From the NCBI RefSeq assembly GCF_004153455.1, contig NZ_SDQE01000001.1, positions 124,001 through 188,000 on the forward strand: a DNA stretch of 64,000 nt, in the 5' to 3' direction. The position numbers were made by a program, and so were the translations under genes. Source of the stretch: Allopusillimonas ginsengisoli. GTDB lineage: Bacteria; Pseudomonadota; Gammaproteobacteria; Burkholderiales; Burkholderiaceae_B. The notes under the pieces were generated by a model. That model saw only the letters and a list, made by a program, of their open reading frames with translations, had not been told where the DNA came from and made no database searches. Positions 17,858-26,445 of the stretch are shown one piece after another; within the stretch, counting starts at the first letter, position 1, and every line of letters starts with the position of its first letter.

Positions 17858-19251
17858 CAAAAGCCAAGGGCGCGCAGCCCCTGTCGCATCACATCCAGGA
17901 AACGCTCCGACAGGCTTGGCCTGTCCTGGTCAGCTCTTGGGCCAGTATTGTGTTCGGCGTCATGGATACCGCCATGTCTGGCCACGCCAGCGCGGCAGAT
18001 TTGCAAGCCATGGCGCTTTCGGGCTCCATCTACATCACCGTCTTTGTGGGCCTGATGGGCGTCATCCATGCACTGATCCCCATTATTGGACAACTGTTCG
18101 GCGCAGGGCGGCTCACGGATGTGGGCAAAGCCTGGGGCCAGGGCGTCTGGCTCGCGGGCGCACTGTCCATAGTGGGCGGCGCTGCCATGCTGTTTCCGGA
18201 CATGTGGCTGGCTTTTTCGGGCGACGTCGAACCCCAGGTGCGCAACAGCATTGCCTGGTACCTGCGGGCGCTGGTTGTCGCCCTGCCAGCCATGCTGTTG
18301 TTTCGCACGATTTATGCGATGGGATCGGCGGTATCCCGCCCCAGAACCGTCATGCACATCAACCTGGCCAGCGTCGCGGTCAAATTCACGCTGAACTGGA
18401 TATTCATTTTCGGCAAGCTGGGCATGCCCGCGCTGGGCGCAATGGGCGCGGGCCTCTCAACGGCCATCGTGGCATGGCTCATGCTGTCTGCCGGGCTCTG
18501 GGCCATCCATCACGATACCTATTTCCAGCGCTTCCAACCTCGCGTGGGTCGGCCTGACTGGCGGGCACAAAAAGAACTGCTGCGCCTCGGACTGCCCATG
18601 GGCGGTTCTTATCTGATCGAAGTGTGCGCATTCACGTTCATGGCGCTTCTGGTGGCGCGCGAAGGCATGTTCGTTACGGGCGGGCACCAAATCATGGCCA
18701 ACCTGGCAGCGCTTTGCTACATGATGCCGATGGCGGTGGGGGTGGCATCGGCTTCGCTGACGGCGCAAGCCATTGGAGCGCGCGATATGGCACGCGCGCA
18801 GGCCACGGGCCGGGCGGGCCTGCTGATTGTCCTCACCGGCGCCATCCTGACAGCGATTGCACTAGTATCAGGCAAGGGCCTCATTCTCAAGATGTATACA
18901 GACGAAGTGCAAGTCGCACTGGTTGCGGCGGCCCTGCTGCAGATCCTGCCCTGGTTTCATCTTTGCGATGCCATGCAGTGCATCAACTCTTACCTGTTGC
19001 GCGCCTACAAGGTTGCGGTAGTGCCACTTATCCTGCAAATTGTGGCGCTCACCGGGCTCGGGCTGATCGGGGGCTGGTGGCTGGGTTTTGGGCCCGGCGC
19101 GGGCGCGCTGGCGCCTGTCCTGCAACACATAGCGCCGGGCGCTCCCACGGGAGCAGGCACCATGTGGCTGATGGCCATGACAGGACTGGGCTTTTCGGCC
19201 TTACTCCTGTTTGGCTGGTACCGGCATATTGTTCGTCACAGCCGGCGCTAG
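17854..19251 (+). CDS. MATE-family multidrug exporter
   Basis: A 465-residue MATE transporter with twelve predicted membrane helices in two similar halves (VFGVMDTAMSGHASAADLQAMAL in the first half, MMPMAVGVASASLTAQAIGA in the second). These proteins expel cationic drugs or metabolites in exchange for sodium or protons. The GTG start overlaps the preceding stop (GTGA), so the gene is translationally coupled to the ArnT-like glycosyltransferase. That pairing hints at a shared envelope role but does not prove one. NorM-like; substrate not predictable. Confidence 0.88.
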   Translation: MTKAKGAQPLSHHIQETLRQAWPVLVSSWASIVFGVMDTAMSGHASAADLQAMALSGSIYITVFVGLMGVIHALIPIIGQLFGAGRLTDVGKAWGQGVWLAGALSIVGGAAMLFPDMWLAFSGDVEPQVRNSIAWYLRALVVALPAMLLFRTIYAMGSAVSRPRTVMHINLASVAVKFTLNWIFIFGKLGMPALGAMGAGLSTAIVAWLMLSAGLWAIHHDTYFQRFQPRVGRPDWRAQKELLRLGLPMGGSYLIEVCAFTFMALLVAREGMFVTGGHQIMANLAALCYMMPMAVGVASASLTAQAIGARDMARAQATGRAGLLIVLTGAILTAIALVSGKGLILKMYTDEVQVALVAAALLQILPWFHLCDAMQCINSYLLRAYKVAVVPLILQIVALTGLGLIGGWWLGFGPGAGALAPVLQHIAPGAPTGAGTMWLMAMTGLGFSALLLFGWYRHIVRHSRR

Positions 19252-19318
19252 CACCGCAGGACAAACGCATACGCCTCAGCCTCCACCCTTCTTTCCGTGC
19301 AGTGCGGCGTTCCGGGCG

Positions 19319-20548
19319 TCAGGCTGCCCTTCCCGGAGCGTCACCCTCTTCAGACAGAGAAGGCTCGGCGACTTCCAGCGCCGGTGTGACCAGCTCCACA
19401 ACCTTGCTGCGCGACAATAATCCAAGAAACTCATCATCGTCGCCCGTAACCGCCAATGGTTCGGGACTGCGCAACATGCGACTCAGCACTTCGTCCAGCC
19501 CCGCAGTGGCCGGCACGGACGCCATATCCTCCACAAACGCCGCAACGTCGCGGGCGCCCTGCCTGACTGCGTGCTCACATGCATCGCGCGTCAACACGCC
19601 TGCCAGGCGCTTGCCGTCCAGCACGGCGGCGTAGCTGAAATTCAGCGCAGCCATGCGCTCCAGCGCGTGCGAAGGGCGCGACCGCATGGTGAGGGTCAAT
19701 GAGGGCTCGTTAACGGCGTGCGCTGCGTTGAGCACCTTGCCACGATTCACGTCCTGCAAGAAAGACTGTACATAGTCATCGGCAGGGGCCAGCAGAATAT
19801 CCTCTGGCGTACCTTCCTGAATCAGCTCGCCATCCTTGAGAATGGCAATGCGGTTGCCCAAGCGCAGCGCCTCATCCAGATCATGTGTAATAAACACGAT
19901 TGTCTTGTTCAGCCTGGCCTGCAACTGCAGCAACTGGTCCTGCATTTCGCGGCGGATAAGCGGATCCAGTGCCGAGAAAGCCTCGTCCATGAGCAGGATT
20001 TCCGCATCTGTTGCCAAGGCGCGCGCCAGCCCGACCCGTTGCTGCATGCCGCCCGACAATTGATGCGGATACTGGTGCTCAAAGCCGGCCAGGCCCACTT
20101 GCTCCAGCCAGTGCTGGGCACGTTCGCGGCGCTCGGCCTTGCCCATGCCCTGGACCCGCAAACCATATGCAGCATTTTCAATCACCGAGCGATGCGGAAA
20201 CAGACCGAAGCGCTGGAACACCATGCTCATCTTCTGTTGCCGGAATTTCTCAAGCGCCGTTTTTCCCAGAGACATAACATCAATATCGTCCACCAGGATC
20301 TGACCGCCACTCGGCTCGATCAACCGGTTGAAATGGCGGATAAGGGTGGATTTTCCCGATCCGGACAGACCCATGATGACGAAAATGCTTCCCTCTTCGA
20401 TGGACAGACTGATATTGCGCAGCCCCAGCGTGTGCCCGCTCTTGGCCAGCAGGTCTTCCTTGGAAATGCCTTGACGAGCCTGATCCAGCCATCGCTCGGG
20501 ATGCGGCCCGAAAATCTTAAAAATATTGCGTACTTCGATCTTGCTCAT
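19319..20548 (-). CDS. proV: Glycine betaine/proline ABC importer, ATPase
   Basis: ATP-binding subunit of a ProU-type importer for osmoprotectants, 409 residues. It shows Walker A GLSGSGKST, the ProV signature LSGGMQQRVGLARALATD, Walker B ILLMDEAFSALDP and a C-terminal pair of CBS domains that gate by ionic strength or nucleotide. The start is ATG 20548 (MSKIEVRNIFKIFG); an upstream in-frame ATG lies inside proW and is not credible. The ATG is one base after the proW stop. Order is proX, proW, proV, the reverse of E. coli. Confidence 0.94.
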   Translation of the reverse strand: MSKIEVRNIFKIFGPHPERWLDQARQGISKEDLLAKSGHTLGLRNISLSIEEGSIFVIMGLSGSGKSTLIRHFNRLIEPSGGQILVDDIDVMSLGKTALEKFRQQKMSMVFQRFGLFPHRSVIENAAYGLRVQGMGKAERRERAQHWLEQVGLAGFEHQYPHQLSGGMQQRVGLARALATDAEILLMDEAFSALDPLIRREMQDQLLQLQARLNKTIVFITHDLDEALRLGNRIAILKDGELIQEGTPEDILLAPADDYVQSFLQDVNRGKVLNAAHAVNEPSLTLTMRSRPSHALERMAALNFSYAAVLDGKRLAGVLTRDACEHAVRQGARDVAAFVEDMASVPATAGLDEVLSRMLRSPEPLAVTGDDDEFLGLLSRSKVVELVTPALEVAEPSLSEEGDAPGRAA

Positions 20549-20549
20549 A

Positions 20550-21401
20550 TCAGGCTCCCTTGCGCTGACGTCGCCCGAATTCCTGGGTGATGCGGTCGAA
20601 AATAATGGCAATAATGACGATGCCCAGACCAGCCAGAACGCCGCGCCCGACCTGCAACCGGTTGATACCCTGAAGTACTTCGTAGCCCAGGCCGCGCACC
20701 CCGATCATCGACGCAATGACCACCATGGCCAGCGCCATCATGGTGGTCTGGTTGATGCCTGCCATGATGTTGGGCATGGCCAAAGGCAATTGCACCCCGA
20801 ACAGCTGTTTGCTGCGATTGGCGCCGAACGCGCGAGAAGCCTCCAGCACTTCGGAATCCACCAGCCTTATGCCCAGGTCGGTCAGGCGTATGACCGGCGG
20901 CACCGCATAGATAATGGTGGCAATGATGGCCGCGATCTTGCCCAGATTGAACAGCATCACGACTGGAATCAGATACACAAAGCTGGGCATCGTCTGCATG
21001 ACATCCAGGATGGGCAGCATGACGGCGCGCAGCCATTTGAAACTGGCCATCATGATGCCGACCGGAATGCCTATGGCCACAGAAATGATCACGGCGACTA
21101 TCATCAGGGACAACGTCTGCATTGCGGCATCCCACAAGCCGATGAAGCCAATCAGGCACAGCATGGCGCCCATGGCAATCGTAAACAACACGCGGCGGCT
21201 GGCAAACCAGGCCAGCGCCATGATGGCCAGTATTACCGCCCACCAGGGCGAATGGCGTGTAATCTGATCCATCCAGATGAGTACATCCAGCAATGGCTGG
21301 GTCAGGGCTCGCAGCAGATCGGAATACTGCGCGACGATATTACCGACGAAATCATCGATGGGCGCCCTCAGGGCGCGCGGGGCAATTATCTCGGGAAACA
21401 T
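20550..21401 (-). CDS. proW: Glycine betaine/proline ABC importer, permease
   Basis: Membrane subunit of the ProU-type importer, 283 residues with about six membrane helices. It has the permease loop EASRAFGANRSKQLFGVQLPLAMPNIMAGINQ, which contacts the ATPase. PIDDFVGNIV at the N-terminus and VIASMIGVRGLGYEVLQGINRL are typical of ProW. GGAG lies 7 bases before the ATG at 21401. It is separated from proX by 114 bases that can form three hairpins. Confidence 0.94.
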   Translation of the reverse strand: MFPEIIAPRALRAPIDDFVGNIVAQYSDLLRALTQPLLDVLIWMDQITRHSPWWAVILAIMALAWFASRRVLFTIAMGAMLCLIGFIGLWDAAMQTLSLMIVAVIISVAIGIPVGIMMASFKWLRAVMLPILDVMQTMPSFVYLIPVVMLFNLGKIAAIIATIIYAVPPVIRLTDLGIRLVDSEVLEASRAFGANRSKQLFGVQLPLAMPNIMAGINQTTMMALAMVVIASMIGVRGLGYEVLQGINRLQVGRGVLAGLGIVIIAIIFDRITQEFGRRQRKGA

Positions 21402-21426
21402 ATATCCACTCCATAGAACCAGTAAA

Positions 21427-21500
21427 GGCGGTGCGCCACATGGTGCACCGCCTGTTCAGTGGGCCGGCTGCATGCCGGCTGCCCCGCCTGGCGGCGGGGC
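21427..21500 (-). terminator. Three hairpins between proX and proW
   Basis: In 74 bases there are three stable inverted repeats: GGCGGTGC/GCACCGCC (21427-21434 with 21445-21452), GCCGGC with loop TGCAT at about 21464-21480, and GCCCCGCC/GGCGGGGC (21481-21488 with 21493-21500). None is followed by a T-run. They would lie in the mRNA between the receptor gene and the permease gene, where such structures usually hold up decay or cut down read-through so that the receptor is made in excess. Confidence 0.6.
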
Positions 21501-21515
21501 TCATGATCCCGATCG

Positions 21516-22580
21516 CTACAGCGCCGCTTTAACGCGGTCGGCCACATCAGCGGGCAGCCATGCCTGCCAGACATCCGTCTTGTTCTTCAGGAACCACTCT
21601 GCGACATCCACAGGCTCGGCTTCGTTCTCTTCCATATACGCCATGGCTTCATCCATCACCGGCAACGGCACCGCCACTTTGGAAAGGAATTCCGTGAGCT
21701 TGGGCGCCTCTTGCGAGAACTTGGTGGAAACCGCGGTGAACACCGGATTTTCCGGATAATCGCTGGGCTCTGGATTGGCGCAGTTTGGATCGGTCAGGCA
21801 AGTATGCTTTTCCTTGTCGTAGGCAGGCAATTCGAGCTTGACCAAGTCCATCGAGCCAACCAGTGGCGTTGGATACCAATAGTAGAAAACGATGTTTTCC
21901 TTACGCTTGTAGGCAGCGGTGAGCGCGGCCTTCTGAGTTGCGCCGGTACCGGGAGAAAACAGCGTAAACGAATCCTCCAGTCCCAGGGCCTTGTACAGAT
22001 TGCCGCTCACCACCTCGCACCCCCAGCCCGCAGGACAACCGTAGAAGCGGCCTTTGGAAGGCTCTTCAGGATCGGTGAACTCATCCTTGAACTTGGGCAG
22101 GTCTGCAGCCTTTTTGAGATCAGGCAGGCGCTCCGCCGTATAGCGGGGAATAAACCAGGCCTCGCCGCCCATATAGATATCGCCAATGCGCTTGACCTTG
22201 CCGCTGGCCTCGGCCTGGGCCCACGGCTCGGCCACGCTGTTCAGCCAGATTTCGGTATTGACATCCAGATCGCCGCGCTCCAGGGCCGCGAGCGCGGGCA
22301 AGGTTTCGGTAGGCAAGACTTCAGAATCGCAGCCATAGCCTTTGTCGGCAATGAAGCGCTCAACCTCGACCAACACAAGGTTGGATTCCCAGTTCATGCC
22401 GCCGAAGCGAACATCGCGATCGAGTTCGCATTGCGGGCCATCGGCCGCGCCGGCGGCCCCAGGCGCCATGGCCAGCGCGGACATGGCGGCAATCAGGCCG
22501 AGGGAAACGTAAAGCCGCCGAAATGGCGACACAGCGCTAGTTGCAAGCGCGCGGGACGTGAAGGACACGTTAAAAGACAT
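21516..22580 (-). CDS. proX: Glycine betaine/proline ABC importer, substrate-binding protein
   Basis: Periplasmic receptor of the ProU-type importer, 354 residues with a signal peptide ending near AMAPGAAGA. The mature part has WESNLVLVEVERFIADKGYG and WLNSVAEPW, as in ProX/OpuAC proteins that cage the quaternary amine with aromatic residues. ATG 22580 (MSFNVSF) has AAGGAGG 7 bases upstream; the frame extends 57 codons further but without a ribosome site. The mature region has four cysteines, two of them in RFYGCPAGWGCE, likely a disulfide. Confidence 0.94.
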   Translation of the reverse strand: MSFNVSFTSRALATSAVSPFRRLYVSLGLIAAMSALAMAPGAAGAADGPQCELDRDVRFGGMNWESNLVLVEVERFIADKGYGCDSEVLPTETLPALAALERGDLDVNTEIWLNSVAEPWAQAEASGKVKRIGDIYMGGEAWFIPRYTAERLPDLKKAADLPKFKDEFTDPEEPSKGRFYGCPAGWGCEVVSGNLYKALGLEDSFTLFSPGTGATQKAALTAAYKRKENIVFYYWYPTPLVGSMDLVKLELPAYDKEKHTCLTDPNCANPEPSDYPENPVFTAVSTKFSQEAPKLTEFLSKVAVPLPVMDEAMAYMEENEAEPVDVAEWFLKNKTDVWQAWLPADVADRVKAAL

Positions 22581-22902
22581 GGCTCTGCCTCCTTGGGTTA
22601 GATGGACGCGTGGGCACAGGAACAACCATTGCGCCAGGACTAAGGGGAGGTGTGCGGAAGACGGAACACCGCCGATACATACCAGCACTAGCGTGGAAAG
22701 TACGGAGTACTTGTTGACAGGTAATGAGGCTGGAACATGCCAGCCCACCATACGCCAGAATTGAATAAAACTACTAGGGTTTGCGGCATTTTATGAGCAA
22801 ATGCCTGCAATTGTAAAATCCAGGCCGGTGGATCCGCTGACTGCGCGGCCTGTTCGCGGGCAATCCAGAGGCCTCTGACGAGCCTGACGGCGCGCTGCGC
22901 AG
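22581..22902. other. 322-base gap upstream of proX with two small inverted repeats
   Basis: Lies between cfa and proX, both read leftward. No gene is visible. AAGTAC-GGA-GTACTT (22698-22712) and GGCTGG-AACATG-CCAGCC (22728-22745) are perfect dyads 15 bases apart and could be operators or leader hairpins of an osmotically controlled proX transcript. I could not place a convincing promoter. Confidence 0.4.
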
Positions 22903-24156
22903 TCAACCGTAAATATAATCGCGGCGCCAAGGATAGGCCTGATCCGCGGGCTCGTCCAGCTCGTCGGCGCGCCCCGCCGAGATGGGCTGCGCAAGCACCT
23001 GATGCAACGCGATCCAGCCATGCTCGAATCCCATGGCGCACCCTGCCAGATACATGCGGTAGGCGCGTAATGCGCGCTCGCCTTCTTCGCCCGACAGAAT
23101 CCGACGCGCCTCGGGAAGCCGGGCCTCGAGGGTGTCGCTCCATGCCCAAAGGGTGCGTGCATAGTGCGGGCGCAGGTTTTCGATATCCAGCCCTTCAAGC
23201 CCACCGGACGCCAGATGGCCCAGGACATGACTGATGTGTGTCAGCTCGCCACCCGGGAAAATATATTTTTCGATGAACTCACCCATGCCAGCACCCAGCT
23301 CGGTATTGTCGATGCCGCCGGCCGTGATGCCATGGTTGAGCACCAGACCGCCCTGGCGCACCAGCCGATGCAATTTCGCAAAATATCCGTCCAGCTGGGC
23401 ACGCCCCACGTGTTCGAACATGCCGACCGATGCCACCTTATCGTAAGGCTTGCTTTCGTCGAGCTCGCGATAATCCCGCAGCTCCATGCGCACGCGGCCA
23501 GACAGGCCTTTTTCTTCTATCAGGCGATTGACATGCGCGTGCTGGTTGCGGGACAGCGTGATGCCCGTGGCATCCACGCCATAATGCTCCGCAGCCCACA
23601 TCAACAGCCCTCCCCAGCCTGCGCCCACATCGAGAAAACGCTCGCCCTCTTTCAGGCGAAGCTTGCGACAGATATGATCGAGCTTGGCCTCTTGCGCCTG
23701 CGCCAGCGTCATGTCGGGTGAGCGAAAGTAAGCGCAGGAATACACCCTTAGGGGATCCAGCCAAAGCGCGTAGAAATCGTCTGACAAATCATAATGGAAC
23801 TGGATCTGGCGCGCGTCACGTTCGATGGAATGGCGCCAGACCGACACCAGGCGGCGAATCAGTTCGGTAAGACGCCCAACGCGCGCGGCATCGATCGGTG
23901 AGCCCGGCAAGATGGCGGCGGCCACGCGCATGAGATCGCGCATGGAGCCATCGACATCGAATTTCCCTTCTACGTAATCCTCGCCGAGCACGCCCACCTG
24001 CCCCGCTACCAGATGGGCCAGCGTAGACTTATCTTTGATGGTGAGACGAACATCTGGATTCGACGACCCAGCCGTTTGCCCATCGGGCAAGACCAGTTGA
24101 ACTGGCAACGGCAATGACGATAACTTAGATTCGACAGCTGACAAAACCGGACTCAA
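22903..24156 (-). CDS. cfa: Cyclopropane-fatty-acyl-phospholipid synthase
   Basis: Uses S-adenosylmethionine to turn cis double bonds of membrane lipids into cyclopropane rings, 417 residues. An N-terminal lipid-binding domain is followed by the methyltransferase domain with IQFHYDLSDDFYALWLDP, the SAM loop FLDVGAGWGGLLMW, GMFEHVG and FIEKYIFPGGELTHIS, all family hallmarks. No ATG lies at the proper place. The best start is TTG at 24156, 6 bases after AGAGGAG; the nearest upstream ATG (24222) would add 22 unlikely residues. Confidence 0.9.
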   Translation of the reverse strand: MSPVLSAVESKLSSLPLPVQLVLPDGQTAGSSNPDVRLTIKDKSTLAHLVAGQVGVLGEDYVEGKFDVDGSMRDLMRVAAAILPGSPIDAARVGRLTELIRRLVSVWRHSIERDARQIQFHYDLSDDFYALWLDPLRVYSCAYFRSPDMTLAQAQEAKLDHICRKLRLKEGERFLDVGAGWGGLLMWAAEHYGVDATGITLSRNQHAHVNRLIEEKGLSGRVRMELRDYRELDESKPYDKVASVGMFEHVGRAQLDGYFAKLHRLVRQGGLVLNHGITAGGIDNTELGAGMGEFIEKYIFPGGELTHISHVLGHLASGGLEGLDIENLRPHYARTLWAWSDTLEARLPEARRILSGEEGERALRAYRMYLAGCAMGFEHGWIALHQVLAQPISAGRADELDEPADQAYPWRRDYIYG

Positions 24157-24364
24157 GGCCAACTCCTCTACAAGAATCGCAACGTAGAAAATAGTGCCAC
24201 ATATACAGCAGGAATGAAACAAGGCTTCGCGTGCTAAGATTTGTTCTGGCCGCGATACGCGGCCTCATCATCCCGCCCCAACTCTTTCCCGTCAGGATCG
24301 CGCCAGGCTGCCTCTGTTTTCAACTGGAACGCTTCCTGCCCCGGATCCGGCTGTTGTTTTCCTC

Positions 24365-25561
24365 ATGCCCCCTGCTGCAAACTCACTGACCACCATACCG
24401 CGCTGGCTGATCCTGATGGGGCTGCTGACCGCCCTCGGTCCACTCGCCATCGATATGTACCTGCCGGCGTTTCCGGCGATCGTGGCGGGGCTGGCCACCA
24501 CACAGGGCCAAGTCGAGCGCACGCTGGCCGGCTACCTGCTCGGCCTGGCGCTGGCCCAGCTGTTCTACGGCCCGATGGCTGACCGCTATGGCCGCAAGCC
24601 GCCCCTGATGTTCGGGCTGGCGATCTATACCGTGGCCGCCCTGGGCTGCTGCCTGAGCGCCAACATCGATCAACTCACCTTCTGGCGGGTTGCCCAGGCC
24701 TTCGGCGGCGCCGCCGGCATCGTCATTCCCCGCGCCGTCATCCGGGACAACTTCGACACGCGGGATGCCTCCAAGGCGCTGTCCATCCTCATGCTGGTAA
24801 TGGGGGTCACGCCCATTCTGGCGCCGCTGCTGGGTGGGCAGGTGTTGCTATTTGGCAACTGGCGTGGCATTTTTGCCATCATGGCGGCCAGCTCCGGCGC
24901 CCTCTTCATTGCCGTGGCGCTCACCATGCGCGAAACACTGTCCCCCGAACGCGTTGTGCCGCTGCGGCTTTCCACCATCAGGAAGAACTACATCGCCCTG
25001 ATGCGCCACAAGCAATTTCTCTGTTACTCCCTGGCCGGCGGCATGGGGTCCGCGGGCATGTTCGCGTACATCGCCGGATCCCCCCGAGTATTTATCGACA
25101 TTCTGGGTGTTGATCCGAAATTCTTCGGACTGCTTTTTGGCGTGAATGCGGCCGCGCTGATCATTGCGGCACAGATCAGCGCGCGCCTGCTCTCCCGCCA
25201 TACGCCCGAAACGCTGCTGCGTACCGCCCAGATCACACTGGTCATCATGACACTGGCAGGCCTGGCGCTTACGCTAGCGGGCGCCATCACGCTTCCACTG
25301 CTGATGCTCTGCCTGATAGGATTCATGGCCAGCCAGGGCTTTGTTAACCCGAACGCGGCGGCGCTGGCGTTATCAGAACAGGGTAATCGCCTGGGCGTTG
25401 CCTCTGCCCTGATGGGCACATTGCAAATGCTATGCGGTGCCGCGGCGGGCCTGGCCGTCAGTGCCTGGCAATCCCCCACCCCGTTGCCGCTAACAGCTAT
25501 ACTGGCTCTTTGTGCCTGCGCATCGTGGTTGTTTGGCCGCATAGCCCTCAAGGCAGCTTGA
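24365..25561 (+). CDS. bcr: Bcr/CflA-family drug-resistance MFS transporter
   Basis: A 398-residue transporter with twelve predicted membrane helices of the DHA1 drug:H+ antiporter group. The N-terminal LTALGPLAIDMYLPAFPAI is the Bcr/CflA signature; the MFS loop motif is MADRYGRKPPL; RVAQAFGGAAGIVIPRAVIRD and the motif C-like ILAPLLGG follow. Bcr proteins export bicyclomycin, sulfonamides or cysteine-like compounds. Substrate cannot be told from sequence. It is a single gene ahead of the rpmB promoter. Confidence 0.9.
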   Translation: MPPAANSLTTIPRWLILMGLLTALGPLAIDMYLPAFPAIVAGLATTQGQVERTLAGYLLGLALAQLFYGPMADRYGRKPPLMFGLAIYTVAALGCCLSANIDQLTFWRVAQAFGGAAGIVIPRAVIRDNFDTRDASKALSILMLVMGVTPILAPLLGGQVLLFGNWRGIFAIMAASSGALFIAVALTMRETLSPERVVPLRLSTIRKNYIALMRHKQFLCYSLAGGMGSAGMFAYIAGSPRVFIDILGVDPKFFGLLFGVNAAALIIAAQISARLLSRHTPETLLRTAQITLVIMTLAGLALTLAGAITLPLLMLCLIGFMASQGFVNPNAAALALSEQGNRLGVASALMGTLQMLCGAAAGLAVSAWQSPTPLPLTAILALCACASWLFGRIALKAA

Positions 25562-25587
25562 TTACAAGCCGCTTTTCATATTAGAAT
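25558..25587 (+). promoter_or_regulatory. Candidate promoter of rpmB-rpmG
   Basis: TTGATT (25558-25563) and TAGAAT (25582-25587) lie 18 bases apart, overlapping the bcr stop codon. If used, the rpmB message would have a leader of about 205 bases. Confidence 0.4.
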
Positions 25588-25798
25588 GCTAGGCTTTACA
25601 GATTAGCAGGCCTGTTTTGGCTGCCTTTCATTGCACTTTCTTTTGGTGCGCTACACATCCGGTCAAAGGCCAACGTCCCAACACGCGTACTTTGCGGGCA
25701 TGGTGCAAAAACGGTGTGCAATCAAAGGCAGGCATCGTCACTTCGTTGTGGCAAGCCAACAGGCCCGGCATTTCAGGCAAATTACAAGGGGTATTACC

Positions 25799-26035
25799 AT
25801 GGCACGCGTATGCCAAGTTACCGGCAAAGGCCCAATGGTGGGCAACAATGTTTCGCACGCTAACAACAAAACCAAGCGCCGTTTCCTTCCCAACCTGCAA
25901 TCGCGCCGGTTCTGGGTCGAAAGCGAAAACCGCTGGGTTCGTCTGCGCGTTTCTGCCAACGCCCTTCGCACCATCGACAAAAATGGCATCGAATCCGTCC
26001 TGGCCGATATGCGTGCCCGTGGCGAGCTGGCCTAA
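25799..26035 (+). CDS. rpmB: 50S ribosomal protein L28
   Basis: A 78-residue ribosomal protein: [17 protein letters not shown], then [15 protein letters not shown] and [15 protein letters not shown]. The frame is open far upstream but L28 always begins with the residues at ATG 25799. It is followed after 29 bases by rpmG, the usual pair. Confidence 0.97.
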   Translation: MARVCQVTGKGPMVGNNVSHANNKTKRRFLPNLQSRRFWVESENRWVRLRVSANALRTIDKNGIESVLADMRARGELA

Positions 26036-26064
26036 GCGCCCGCTAGCAAACTAAGGAGCCCAAC

Positions 26065-26232
26065 ATGGCAAAAGGTATTCGCGAGAAAATCAAACTCGAA
26101 TCCACCGCTGGCACTGGTCATTTCTACACAACGACCAAAAACAAGCGCAACATGCCCGAAAAGATGCTGATCAAGAAATTTGATCCCGTTGCTCGCAAGC
26201 ACGTTGACTACAAGGAAATCAAGCTCAAGTAA
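26065..26232 (+). CDS. rpmG: 50S ribosomal protein L33
   Basis: A 55-residue ribosomal protein starting [18 protein letters not shown] and ending [15 protein letters not shown] lies 8 bases before the ATG. The CxxC zinc pairs of type-1 L33 are absent, so this is the zinc-free form. It follows rpmB and is closed by a terminator. Confidence 0.97.
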   Translation: MAKGIREKIKLESTAGTGHFYTTTKNKRNMPEKMLIKKFDPVARKHVDYKEIKLK

Positions 26233-26259
26233 GTTTGCTTGATTTGCCTGGATTCCAGA

Positions 26260-26292
26260 AAACCCTGCTCCTGTAGCAGGGTTTTTCTTTTT
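26260..26292 (+). terminator. Rho-independent terminator after rpmG
   Basis: AAACCCTGCT, loop CCTGT, AGCAGGGTTT (perfect 10-bp stem), then TTCTTTTTT. Strong canonical terminator 27 bases after rpmG. Confidence 0.93.
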
Positions 26293-26392
26293 TGGCGCTC
26301 TGCCCGGCAACTGCAGCAAACCATTTCGCTTAGCCGTTCGGGGCCCAAACCCTTGCAAAACAGCCCTCAACCAACACACCACCCAAGCAGCC

Positions 26393-26409
26393 TATAATGT
26401 CGGGTTACC
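26393..26409 (+). promoter_or_regulatory. leuS -10 element with GGGTTACC start-site motif
   Basis: TATAAT at 26393-26398 is followed by GTC and GGGTTACC. No good -35 box is seen 16-18 bases upstream. The arrangement matches the tpiA promoter and the one at 34296. Confidence 0.5.
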
Positions 26410-26445
26410 ATAAACACCCTTGACTACCATCAAAGCCTCGCCGCC

